NCBI GenBank assembly: GCA_027365145.1
Contig: DAHXOA010000110.1
Location: 1-33,001 of the forward strand
Reading direction: 5' to 3'
Length of the DNA: 33,001 nt
Source of the DNA: Acidimicrobiaceae bacterium
Lineage (GTDB): Bacteria; Actinomycetota; Acidimicrobiia; Acidimicrobiales; RAAP-2
How positions within the stretch are numbered: the stretch's first letter is position 1; the number at the start of each line of letters is the position of its first letter. The notes under the pieces were generated by a model. The model was not told the DNA's origin. It was given only the letters and a program-made list of their open reading frames with translations, and did not search any database. Both the position numbers and the translations under genes were made by a program. Positions 7,223 to 15,421 of this stretch are shown here, one piece after another.

Positions 7223-9819
7223 GCGGCACGGCGCGGAGCGGTGGGCCGCTGGACGCCGCTCGCCTCCGGGCCGCGTTCGTCGACTTCTTCGTGGCCAGAG
7301 GCCACGTGGCCGTTCCCTCGGCGAGCCTCATTCCCCACGACCCCTCGGTGCTGTTCACCATCGCCGGGATGGTGCCGTTCAAGCCCTACTTCGTCGGGGA
7401 GGAGCGGGCACCGTGGAAGCGGGCGACCACGGTGCAAAAGTGCTTCCGGACGGTCGACATCGACATCGTGGGCACGACCAGCAGGCACTGCACCTTCTTC
7501 GAGATGCTGGGCAACTTCAGCTTCGGCGACTACTTCAAGTCGGAGGCCATCCCCTTCGCCTGGGAGCTCGTGACCGAGGTGCTCGGGATCGACGGTGACC
7601 GGCTCTGGGTGACCGTCCACGAGAGCGACGACGAAGCCGAGCAGATATGGGTCGACGTGGTGGGCATGGATGCCGGCCGGATCCAGCGCATGGGCGACGA
7701 CAACTTCTGGAAGATGGGGGAGACCGGCCCGCGCGGGCCGTCCTCGGAGATCTACTACGACAAGGGTCCGGCCGCTGGAGCGGAGGGGGGGCCGGCCCAC
7801 GGCGGCGCCGACCGCTTCGTCGAGCTGTGGAACCTGGTGTTCATGCAGTACAACCGGCGTGCGGACGGCTCGACTGAGGACCTTCCGCGACCGAGCATCG
7901 ACACCGGTGCCGGGCTCGAGCGCATCCTGCCCGTGCTCCAGGGTGTGGAATCGATCTTCGAGACCGACGTGTTCGTCCCCATGGTCGAAGCGGCCCAGGC
8001 AGTGACGGGAGCCGTCGTCGGCCGGGACGCCCGGGTCGACACCGACCTGCGGGTGCTCGCCGACCACGGTCGGTCGATGGCGATGCTGGTCGCAGACGGG
8101 GTGCTCCCGGCCAATGACGGCAGGGGCTACGTGCTCCGGCGCATCGTGCGCCGGGCGGTGCGCCGGGCCCAGCGGTTCGGGGGCGCCGACCTGGTGACCC
8201 CGGTGCTGGTCGAGGCGGCGGCAGGTGTGCTCGGCGGTGCCTACCCGACGCTGATCGAGGCGAAGGGTCTCGTGACCGACGTGCTGGTCCGAGAAGAGGA
8301 GGGCTTCCTGCGGACTCTCACTACCGGTTCGGCCCTGTTGGACGAGGCGCTCGCCGCCGGAGACGGCACCATCTCGGGCGAGGCGGCGTTCCGGCTCCAC
8401 GACACCTTCGGCTTTCCGGTGGAGCTGACGAGGGAGATGGCGGCAGAGTCGGGCGTCGAGGTCGACATGGCGGGTTTCGAGGTCGCCATGGAGCGCCAAC
8501 GGTCGTTGGCCAGAGCCGCGTCGCGGGCGGTCCGGCCCACCGGGGGAGACGAGACCTACCGGTCGATCCTGGACGCCGAGGGCCGGACAATCTTCGTGGG
8601 GGACTCCCCTGACCGCTACGCCGTGGCGGTCAGGGTGGTGGCGGTGGTGCCGGTGGCCGACGACTCCAACCGGGTCGACGTATTCCTCGACCGGACGCCC
8701 TTCTACGCCGAAGGGGGCGGGCAGGTCGGAGATACCGGGACGATCGTGACCGAGACCGGCGTGGCCACGGTGGTGGACACCGTGCCGGCGGTCCCCGGGC
8801 TCTCGGCCCACCGGGCCACCGTGACCGGTGAGGTGCACGCCGGACAGGACGCACTGGCGACCGTCGATGCGGTCCGCCGGGAGGCACTCCGGCGGAACCA
8901 CACCGGGACGCACCTCCTCCACGCCGCCCTGCGGACGGTGCTGGGCGACCACGTCCGCCAGCAAGGGTCGCTGGTGGCACCCGACCGGCTGCGGTTCGAC
9001 TTCAGCCATCCCGGCGGGGTGCGTCCAGAGGAGCTCGAGGCGGTGACCGAGCTGGCCAATGCCGACGTGCTGACCGACGAGCGCGTGACGGTCACCGAGA
9101 CGTCGAAGGTGGAGGCCGAGGCGATGGGGGCGCTCGCCTTCTTCGGGGACAAGTACGGCGACCGGGTCCGGGTGGTGCGGGCTGGGGCACACTCCGTCGA
9201 GCTGTGCGGGGGCACCCACGTCGATGCGTTGGGGATGATCGGCCCCATCGTGGTCGTCTCGGAGTCGTCCATCGGGTCGAACACCCGGCGGATCGAGGCA
9301 GTGACCGGCCGTGGTGCCTTCGACCGTCTCCGGGCCCGGCAGGCGGTCCTGGAAGAGGCGGCTGCGCTCCTGCGCACCGAGCCGGAGAACCTGCCCGAGG
9401 CGATCGAGCGCGTCCTTGTCCGCCAGCGGGCGGCAGAGAAGGATCTGGAGTCGCTCCGGGCCCGCGAGCTGCACGAAGAGGCGAGGCGGCTCGCCGGTGA
9501 GGCCGTCGACGGCGTCGTGGTGGCCAGGCGGGACGGGGTGACGACCGACGGGTTGCGGACCATGGCGACAGAGGCGTGCCGGGCCGGTCGACTCCGAGCT
9601 GTCGTCGTGGCGGGGAGCCCCGATGGGGAACGGGCAGCCATCGTCGCCGCAGCCGACGGGTCCGGCAACGCCCACGCCGGAGACCTGGTGAAGCGGATCG
9701 CGCCCCTACTCGGCGGGGGTGGGGGCGGCTCGAAGGAGGTTGCCGTGGCCGGCGGCAAGGATCCCTCCGGGCTCGAGGCTGCGCTCGACGACGCCCGGCG
9801 TGCCCTGAACGGTGGCTGA
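7219..9819 (+). CDS. alaS: Alanyl-tRNA synthetase
   Basis: Class II synthetase of 866 residues, close to the usual ~875. The N-terminal catalytic core shows MVPFKPYF, RHCTFFEMLGNFSFGDYFK and motif 3 (GAGLERIL). The editing domain has its zinc ligands His561 and His565 (NHTGTHLLH) and Cys663 and His667 (CGGTH). A C-terminal DHHA1/C-Ala domain carries the glycine-rich LGGGGGGSKEVAVAGG near the end. The GTG at 7219 is chosen because it overlaps the preceding stop (GTGA) and leaves a short N-terminus before the conserved RAAFVDFF. The open frame upstream has no synthetase similarity. ruvX starts eight bases before the alaS stop, so alaS-ruvX-mltG-aroE form one tightly packed operon. Confidence 0.97.
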   Translation: MSGTARSGGPLDAARLRAAFVDFFVARGHVAVPSASLIPHDPSVLFTIAGMVPFKPYFVGEERAPWKRATTVQKCFRTVDIDIVGTTSRHCTFFEMLGNFSFGDYFKSEAIPFAWELVTEVLGIDGDRLWVTVHESDDEAEQIWVDVVGMDAGRIQRMGDDNFWKMGETGPRGPSSEIYYDKGPAAGAEGGPAHGGADRFVELWNLVFMQYNRRADGSTEDLPRPSIDTGAGLERILPVLQGVESIFETDVFVPMVEAAQAVTGAVVGRDARVDTDLRVLADHGRSMAMLVADGVLPANDGRGYVLRRIVRRAVRRAQRFGGADLVTPVLVEAAAGVLGGAYPTLIEAKGLVTDVLVREEEGFLRTLTTGSALLDEALAAGDGTISGEAAFRLHDTFGFPVELTREMAAESGVEVDMAGFEVAMERQRSLARAASRAVRPTGGDETYRSILDAEGRTIFVGDSPDRYAVAVRVVAVVPVADDSNRVDVFLDRTPFYAEGGGQVGDTGTIVTETGVATVVDTVPAVPGLSAHRATVTGEVHAGQDALATVDAVRREALRRNHTGTHLLHAALRTVLGDHVRQQGSLVAPDRLRFDFSHPGGVRPEELEAVTELANADVLTDERVTVTETSKVEAEAMGALAFFGDKYGDRVRVVRAGAHSVELCGGTHVDALGMIGPIVVVSESSIGSNTRRIEAVTGRGAFDRLRARQAVLEEAAALLRTEPENLPEAIERVLVRQRAAEKDLESLRARELHEEARRLAGEAVDGVVVARRDGVTTDGLRTMATEACRAGRLRAVVVAGSPDGERAAIVAAADGSGNAHAGDLVKRIAPLLGGGGGGSKEVAVAGGKDPSGLEAALDDARRALNGG

Positions 9820-10336
9820 CGAGGTCGGCAACCAGCAGGAGCGCACTGTCCCGGTCGGACGCGTCGTCGGTGTCGACTTGGGACGGCATCGCGTCGGCCT
9901 GGCCGTCACGGACACCCAGCGGACGGTGGCCGTGCCCCTGGCCACGCTGGCCCAGACCGGGGACCCCCGACGCGACCGGGAGGCGCTCGTCTCCCGGATC
10001 CGGGAGGAGGAGGCGGTGGCGGTCGTCGTCGGCCTGCCGCTTTCGATGGACGGGAGCCGCGGTCAGGCGGCGCGCTGGGCTACGAGCGAGGCGGCGGCCA
10101 TCGCCGGAATGCTGGAGGGCGATGGGATCCCCGTGACCCTCGTCGACGAGCGCCTGACGACGGTGAGCGCCCATGCGGCCCTGCAACGGGGCGGGGTGTC
10201 GGGGCGCCGGGGGCGGTCGATCGTCGACCAGACGGCGGCCGCCGTACTGCTCCAGGCCTTCGTGGACGGCGGGTCGCGGATCGTGCCCGTGTCGTGCGAG
10301 CGGTGTCGCCATGCCGTCGGGAGCGAGGATGCCTGA
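9812..10336 (+). CDS. ruvX: RuvX/YqgF family RNase H-fold nuclease
   Basis: 174-residue member of the YqgF family, linked in other bacteria to 16S rRNA 5'-end processing and proposed as a Holliday-junction resolvase. The RNase H-like fold is visible in GVDLGRHRVGLAVTD (catalytic Asp), VVVGLPLSMDG, VDERLTT (catalytic Glu) and the near-C-terminal VDQTAAAVLLQ with the last acidic residue. The tail after the domain carries a CERC motif (VSCERCRH), not a usual feature of the family; it may simply be a short extension. The GTG start at 9812 overlaps alaS by eight bases, and the stop overlaps the mltG ATG by eight bases. Confidence 0.93.
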   Translation: MADEVGNQQERTVPVGRVVGVDLGRHRVGLAVTDTQRTVAVPLATLAQTGDPRRDREALVSRIREEEAVAVVVGLPLSMDGSRGQAARWATSEAAAIAGMLEGDGIPVTLVDERLTTVSAHAALQRGGVSGRRGRSIVDQTAAAVLLQAFVDGGSRIVPVSCERCRHAVGSEDA

Positions 10337-11468
10337 GGGCACCCCCCCGCAGACCGGAGATCCCGGGCCCGGTGCTCGTGGCTTGGCTGACAGGGCGGAT
10401 ACCGGAACCGGGAGCCCGCTGCGTCCGGTTCCGAGTCGACGGCATACCCGACGCCCCCGTCACCGGCTCCGGTGGGTGGTCCTGGGGGCGGTGGCGGTCG
10501 TCGTTGCCGCCGTCGTGGTCGGCTGGGTGTGGATCGACGGCCAGGTGGGCCCGTCGGGTCCGAAAGGGGCCCAGGTCGTGGTCACGGTGGCGGCGGGAGC
10601 CTCCACACAGCACACGCTCGACGTGCTCTCGGCGAAGGGCGTCATGGGGAGCCCGCTGGCGTTCCGGTTGTGGACGATCGTCCACGGCTCGGTGGTGATC
10701 GACGCCGGGACCTACGCGTTCAACCGGGACGACGGGTTCGCCGCGGTGTGGAGCATCTTGCACGGTGGTCCGAACGTCTTCCACCTCGACGTGCGCCCGG
10801 GTCTCACCGTGGCCGAGGTGGCCGGCCAGCTCGGTCTGATGCCCGGGCAGAATGGGATCGCCTTCGAGCGGCTGGCCACGAGCGGCGCCGTGCGGTCGCC
10901 CTACGAACCCGCGGGCTCCAAGAGCCTGGAGGGTATCCTCGGCACCGGCGTCTACGAGATCCTCCCGGGCGAGTCGGACCGGACGCTTCTCCACCAGATG
11001 ATCACCCGGTTCGACGCCGACGCGGCGTCCGCAGGGCTCACCACTGGTGCCGCTGCGCTCGGCTTCACGCCCTACGAGGTCGTCACGATCGCCTCGATCG
11101 ACGAGAAGGAGGGGGTCTACGGCCCGAACCTCGGTCCTGTCGCCCGGGTCATCTACAACCGGCTGGCCCGGGGCATGCCGCTCCAGATGGACTCGACCGT
11201 CCTCTACGCCCTCGGGCAGGACGGCGGCTCGGTGACCCATGCCGACGAGCAGACCCCCTCGCCCTACAACACCTATCTCAACGCCGGGCTCACCCCGACG
11301 CCCATCTGCTTCCCCTCACAGGCCGCCCTGTCGGCGGCGCTGCATCCGCCGGCCGGGCAGTGGCTTTACTTCCAGGTGGTCTCCGAGAACGGCACCGAGG
11401 CGTTCGCCGATACGTTCGCCCAGCAGCTGGCCAACGAGAAGCTGGCCCAGGAGCGGGGTCTGCCGTGA
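10329..11468 (+). CDS. mltG: Endolytic peptidoglycan transglycosylase MltG (YceG-like)
   Basis: Membrane-anchored lytic transglycosylase that cuts nascent glycan strands and is thought to end their polymerisation. From the N-terminus: a cytoplasmic arginine-rich segment (residues 1-47), one transmembrane helix (about 48-68, WVVLGAVAVVVAAVVVGWVW), a LysM-like portion, and the YceG catalytic domain with IASIDEKEGVYG (Glu259-Lys-Glu261, the catalytic region), VIYNRLARGMPLQMDSTV and TPYNTY-type ending (SPYNTYLNAGLTPTPI). The ATG at 10329 gives 379 residues and has GGGAG five bases upstream. The in-frame ATG at 10311 lacks a ribosome site. The TGA overlaps the aroE GTG. Confidence 0.94.
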   Translation: MPEGTPPQTGDPGPGARGLADRADTGTGSPLRPVPSRRHTRRPRHRLRWVVLGAVAVVVAAVVVGWVWIDGQVGPSGPKGAQVVVTVAAGASTQHTLDVLSAKGVMGSPLAFRLWTIVHGSVVIDAGTYAFNRDDGFAAVWSILHGGPNVFHLDVRPGLTVAEVAGQLGLMPGQNGIAFERLATSGAVRSPYEPAGSKSLEGILGTGVYEILPGESDRTLLHQMITRFDADAASAGLTTGAAALGFTPYEVVTIASIDEKEGVYGPNLGPVARVIYNRLARGMPLQMDSTVLYALGQDGGSVTHADEQTPSPYNTYLNAGLTPTPICFPSQAALSAALHPPAGQWLYFQVVSENGTEAFADTFAQQLANEKLAQERGLP

Positions 11469-12337
11469 CCGGTGGCTCCGACGGGTCGGACCACCGGTCA
11501 GCCCTGTCCGCGGCGACCACGGTCGTCGGGGTGCTCGGTCACCCGGTCGCGCACTCCCTCTCCCCGCTCCTCCACAACGCCGCCTTCCAGGCGCTGGGGC
11601 TCGACTGGGTGTCGGTTGGGTTCCCGGTCAGCCCCGGGGCACTGGCCCCGGCGCTCGACGGGATGCGCGCCCTCGGGGTGCGCGGACTGTCGGTGACCAT
11701 GCCCCACAAGGAAGCCGCGTGGCGGCTCGTGGACCGGCGGAGCGCCATCGCCGACCGTCTGGAGGCGGTCAACTGTGTCACGAACGACGCCGGGACGCTG
11801 GCGGGTACGAGCACCGATGGTGCCGGGTTCTTAGACGCCCTGGCGCACCGCCTGTCCTTCGCACCAGCCGGGAAGCGATGCCTGGTCATCGGGGGCGGGG
11901 GGGCGGCACGGGCCGTCGTCGCCGCCCTCGGGGACGCGGGAGCGGCCGAGATCGTGGTCGTGAACCGGACGCCCTCGGGAGCGGCGCGTGCTGTGGCGTT
12001 GGCGGAGGGGATCGGGAGGTTGGGTGCGCCCACCGATGCCGTCGACGCCGACCTGGTCGTGAATGCCACACCGGTCGGGATGGCCGGGACCCCGACCGGG
12101 GAGGCGCGCCCTCTTGTCGATCCAGAACGCCTGGGACGGCACCAGGTGGTCGTCGACCTCGTCTACCACCCACGCCCGACAGCGTGGCTCCGGGCGGCGC
12201 GCGCCCGGGGCGCGGCCACGATGGACGGAGTGGCGATGCTCGTCCACCAGGCGGCCCACCAGCTCGCCCTCTGGACCGGCCAGGACCCTCCGGTCGAGGC
12301 CATGTGGCGAGCCGTGGACCGGGCCGGGACCGGGTAG
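11465..12337 (+). CDS. aroE: Shikimate dehydrogenase
   Basis: NADP-dependent reduction of 3-dehydroshikimate to shikimate in aromatic amino acid synthesis. Shikimate-binding motifs are clear: GHPVAHSLSPLLHN, SVTMPHKEAAWR (catalytic Lys), NCVTND and GTSTDGAGF (catalytic Asp). The nucleotide-binding loop is GGGGAARAV, followed by VVNRTPSGAARAV and VNATPVGMAGT. The GTG at 11465 overlaps the mltG stop (GTGA) and gives 290 residues, normal length. The next gene starts 21 bases downstream. The pairing with mltG is the usual actinobacterial order alaS-ruvX-mltG-aroE. Confidence 0.95.
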   Translation: MTGGSDGSDHRSALSAATTVVGVLGHPVAHSLSPLLHNAAFQALGLDWVSVGFPVSPGALAPALDGMRALGVRGLSVTMPHKEAAWRLVDRRSAIADRLEAVNCVTNDAGTLAGTSTDGAGFLDALAHRLSFAPAGKRCLVIGGGGAARAVVAALGDAGAAEIVVVNRTPSGAARAVALAEGIGRLGAPTDAVDADLVVNATPVGMAGTPTGEARPLVDPERLGRHQVVVDLVYHPRPTAWLRAARARGAATMDGVAMLVHQAAHQLALWTGQDPPVEAMWRAVDRAGTG

Positions 12338-12358
12338 AGTCGCGTCCGGAGAACACTG

Positions 12359-13495
12359 GTGAGTTACGCGATCGAGCACAGTATGCGCCCGCCCCGGCGC
12401 GCCATCCCCCGGTTCGACCTGGTGTTGGTGGGCGTGGCGGGGCTGCTTTCCGCCCTCGGCGTGGTCATGGTGTACACCGCCACCAGGAATGCGCTGCTGG
12501 CGGCGGGTGCCGACCCGCACTCCTACCTCATCCACCAGGCGATCTTCGTGGTGCTCGGCGTCGGGGTGATGGTCGCCGTGGCGCTGTTCGACTACCGGCA
12601 GCTCGAAGGGGTCTCGACGGTGATGTACGCCGGGATGCTCCTGGCGCTCCTGGCGGTGCTCTCGCCGATCGGGTCCCACGCACTGGGCTCCCAACGCTGG
12701 TTCTCACTCGGGATCTTCCAGCTCCAGCCGTCCGAGTTCGCCACGCTGGTGCTCGTCATCGCCATCGCCACCTACTGCTCGCGGCGTCCCGAAGGGCTCA
12801 CGCTGCGCGACATGGTGCGCCTGTTGCTCCTGACGGGGGTCTACATGATCCTCGTCATCAAGCAGCCCGACCTCGGGACCGGGATCGTGCTGGGGGTGAT
12901 CCTCGTCGTCATGCTGGCCGGCGCCGGCCTTCCCGGGCGTTACCTCCTGTTCCTGCTCATCGGCACAGCCATTGCCGTGACGATCGCCCTCAAGGTCGGC
13001 CTGCTCCAGCACTACCAGATCCAGCGCCTCACCAGCTTCATCTCTCCCAACACCGCGTCGCGGAGCGCCACCTACAACGTCGACCAGGCCAAGGCGGCCA
13101 TCGGGTCGGGAGGCCTGTTCGGGACGGGGCTGTTCCACGGGATCGCCACCAACCTGTCGTACGTGCCCGCTCAGCCGACGGACTTCATCTTCTCCGCCGT
13201 CGGTGAGCAGCTCGGCTTCGTCGGGTGCAGCATCCTCATGTTCCTGTACGGCGTCGTGGCGTTCCGGGTGCTGCGGGTTGCCCAGCAGGCGAAGGACAAC
13301 TTCGGCCGCTACCTGTGCGTGGGAGTGTTCGCCCTCCTCGTGTTCTCGGTGGTCGAGAACGTCGGCATGAACCTGGGGATCATGCCGGTTGCGGGCATTC
13401 CCCTCCCGTTCCTCTCGTACGGGGGATCGGCGATCGTCGACTTCTTCGCCGCCATCGGCCTCGTGTTGAGTGTGCACCTGCGGAATACCCGGTGA
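12359..13495 (+). CDS. RodA/FtsW-type SEDS peptidoglycan glycosyltransferase
   Basis: Integral membrane polymerase of lipid II (SEDS family). It has about ten hydrophobic segments and the family signatures IKQPDLGTGIVL (catalytic Asp), SQRWFSLGIFQLQPSEF, PAQPTDFIFSAVGEQLGF and PLPFLSYGGSA. 378 residues and the motif wording match RodA (elongation) more than FtsW, but this is not decisive, since a second SEDS gene lies just downstream on the other strand. The GTG at 12359 has GGAG seven bases upstream; TAGAGT (12335-12340, overlapping the aroE stop) could be a -10 element. No class B penicillin-binding protein gene is adjacent, unlike many rodA loci. The TGA overlaps the next GTG by four bases. 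Confidence 0.92.
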   Translation: MSYAIEHSMRPPRRAIPRFDLVLVGVAGLLSALGVVMVYTATRNALLAAGADPHSYLIHQAIFVVLGVGVMVAVALFDYRQLEGVSTVMYAGMLLALLAVLSPIGSHALGSQRWFSLGIFQLQPSEFATLVLVIAIATYCSRRPEGLTLRDMVRLLLLTGVYMILVIKQPDLGTGIVLGVILVVMLAGAGLPGRYLLFLLIGTAIAVTIALKVGLLQHYQIQRLTSFISPNTASRSATYNVDQAKAAIGSGGLFGTGLFHGIATNLSYVPAQPTDFIFSAVGEQLGFVGCSILMFLYGVVAFRVLRVAQQAKDNFGRYLCVGVFALLVFSVVENVGMNLGIMPVAGIPLPFLSYGGSAIVDFFAAIGLVLSVHLRNTR

Positions 13496-14001
13496 ACGAG
13501 GCTGGTCCCGTCGACGCGCCGGTGGGCGCGCAGCCCGACGGGACCGGTGCCGACGGGCATCCGCGGTCCGGCCCCTCCCGCCTTTGTATTGTCGAAGTCG
13601 AGTCGGTGGTCGCCGATCTCCCAGGGCAGCGGGCCGTGGTGGTTCTACGGGAGCGGGACGAACGGGTCGACCGCCAGGTGGCCTTTGCGATCGGGTTGGC
13701 CGACGCGTCGGCCCTCGCCTACGCCGTGCGACGGGCCCGGCCTCCCCGCCCCGTTGTCCACGATCTCGCTGCCCGGGTCGTCCAAGCCTTCGACGTGGAG
13801 GTTGTTGCCGTGCGGCTCGTCGGTCGCAGGGGCCAGACCTACTTCGCCGAGGTGGACGTGCGGGGTCCGGCGGGCATCGAGACGTTCCCGTGCCGGCCGT
13901 CGGACGGGTTGGGGTTGGCGATCCGCCAGCCGGTCCCGGCCCCCATCCTCGTCGACGAGCGCCTCTTCGCCGCGGACGGAGACGTGGCGTCCACACCCTG
14001 A
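13492..14001 (+). CDS. Bifunctional nuclease (BFN, DUF151) domain protein
   Basis: 169-residue cytoplasmic protein of the DUF151/BFN family. Plant and Thermotoga relatives have been described as nucleases or structured regulators; the cellular substrate in actinobacteria is not established. Family features are an N-terminal strand VEVESVV, RAVVVLRERDERVDRQVAFAIG, the PPRPVVHDLAARVVQAF segment and the C-terminal ETFPCRPSDGLGLAIRQPVPAPILV, corresponding to the conserved 'ARPSDAIALALR' box. The first ~35 residues are an extension without homology. The GTG start overlaps the stop of the SEDS gene upstream (GTGA). Its stop lies one base from the stop of the convergent SEDS gene, leaving no room for an intergenic terminator. 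Confidence 0.88.
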   Translation: MNEAGPVDAPVGAQPDGTGADGHPRSGPSRLCIVEVESVVADLPGQRAVVVLRERDERVDRQVAFAIGLADASALAYAVRRARPPRPVVHDLAARVVQAFDVEVVAVRLVGRRGQTYFAEVDVRGPAGIETFPCRPSDGLGLAIRQPVPAPILVDERLFAADGDVASTP

Positions 14002-14002
14002 G

Positions 14003-15415
14003 TCAGGTCAGCACCGACGTCGGGGCCGACGTCGGATCGAGGTCGCTGCTGACCGTCCGGCTCATGGTCGCCGTCTCGGGTCCGGCCCTCCCGCCCTCGT
14101 CTGAGATGCGCATGAGGAGCGCGATCAGGATGTAGTTCGACAGGAGCGCCGATCCACCGTAGGAGACGAACGGGAGCGTGATACCCGTCTCCGGCACGAG
14201 ACGGACGATCCCGCCGATGATGATGAAGGCCTGGAGGCCGATGATGACGGTGAGCCCGGTGGCGGTCAGCTTGGCGAACTGCGAGCGGGCGGCCTGGGCG
14301 ATCCGCATGCCCGCCCCGACGAGGAGGAGGAACGCGACCACCACCACGGTCGATCCGAGCAGCCCCATCTCCTCGCCGATGATGACGAAGATGAAGTCGT
14401 CGAGGGCGTTGGGGATCCGCCACGCCTGGCCGAGGCCGAGCCCCACCCCGCCCAGCCCCCCGCTCCCGAGGGCGAACCACGACTGGACCAGCTGGTAACC
14501 GCTCGTCTCCGCATACTTCCACGGGTCCAGCCATGCCTCCACCCGGATGTTCGTCTGGTGGAAGAGGAGGCTGGAGGCATACGCCGCCACGGCGAAGCCG
14601 ACCAGGCCCACGAGGAGGTACATCGACCGCCCGGTCGCCACCCAGAGCATGACGACGAACACGGCGAACAGCAGGGCCGAGAACCCGATGTCGTCCTCCA
14701 GGCCGATCACGCCGATGGCGAACACCCAGGCCACGGCGATGGGAACGAGGGGCCGGGGGTCGACGACCAGGCGGTCACCGACCCGGGCGGTCGGGATCGA
14801 GAGGAGCTCCTGTCGCTCGATGAAGTAGGAGGCGAAGAACAGGCACAGCAGCATCTCGCCCAGCTCCACCGGCTGGAACTGGAGCCGGCCGATGTGTACC
14901 CATAGTCGCGCCCCGCCGATGTCGAGGCCGATACCAGGGACCATGGGCGACACGAGGAGGCCGATGCCGATGGCGAGCAGGAGGTACCGGTAGCGGTCGA
15001 GATCCCGGGAGCGCCGCACCAGCATCAGGGTGACGATGTAGGCGGCGACCCCGACCGCCGTCCAGATTGCCTGGAGGGAGGCGTAGTTGCCGTGGGTGGC
15101 GAGATCGATCCGGACGATCATGGTGTAGCCGATGCCGTTCAGGAGGAACGCCAGGGGGAGCACGACCGGGTGGGCGTCGGGCGCCAGTACCCGATTGGCG
15201 ACGTGGGCTGCGAAGGCCAGGAGGAAGAGGATCACCAGGAGGGGACCCACGTCGGTGGGAACCTTCGCCGTGGTGCCGAGCACCATCAGGGTGTACATGG
15301 TGGCGACGATCACGCCGACCCCGACCATGAGACCCATCTCGGTTCGTCGGCGGGGCTTGGGACCCTTCGGCCGGCGGAGCACCGCCGGGGTGCGCAGGGT
15401 GGCGAGCGCCATCAC
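14003..15415 (-). CDS. FtsW/RodA/SpoVE family SEDS glycosyltransferase (second copy)
   Basis: 470-residue membrane protein of the SEDS family with a cytoplasmic basic N-terminus (RRPKGPKPRRRTEMG) and more than ten hydrophobic segments. Typical motifs are GARLWVHIGRLQFQPVELGE, LEDDIGFSALLF (the catalytic-Asp motif, usually xRDLGxSLL), DFIFVIIGEEMGLLG and PFVSYGGSALLSNY. Two additional N-terminal transmembrane segments, as in actinobacterial RodA/FtsW homologues, explain the greater length compared with the 12359 gene. The start may be the GTG at 15415 or the ATG at 15412; AGGA lies seven bases before the latter. It follows the flippase-like gene by six bases, so the two are cotranscribed. Whether it serves septation or elongation cannot be read from sequence. 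Confidence 0.92.
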   Translation of the reverse strand: MMALATLRTPAVLRRPKGPKPRRRTEMGLMVGVGVIVATMYTLMVLGTTAKVPTDVGPLLVILFLLAFAAHVANRVLAPDAHPVVLPLAFLLNGIGYTMIVRIDLATHGNYASLQAIWTAVGVAAYIVTLMLVRRSRDLDRYRYLLLAIGIGLLVSPMVPGIGLDIGGARLWVHIGRLQFQPVELGEMLLCLFFASYFIERQELLSIPTARVGDRLVVDPRPLVPIAVAWVFAIGVIGLEDDIGFSALLFAVFVVMLWVATGRSMYLLVGLVGFAVAAYASSLLFHQTNIRVEAWLDPWKYAETSGYQLVQSWFALGSGGLGGVGLGLGQAWRIPNALDDFIFVIIGEEMGLLGSTVVVVAFLLLVGAGMRIAQAARSQFAKLTATGLTVIIGLQAFIIIGGIVRLVPETGITLPFVSYGGSALLSNYILIALLMRISDEGGRAGPETATMSRTVSSDLDPTSAPTSVLT

Positions 15416-15421
15416 CTGATC

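Noticed and set aside
6043-9675. A 1210-codon open frame on the minus strand opposite alaS, and similar long antisense frames at 2960-5713, 14775-17303 and 29472-32018
   Set aside because: They lie opposite well-identified genes, contain only Arg/Pro/Gly/His-rich composition typical of reversed G+C-rich coding DNA, and show no motif of any family.
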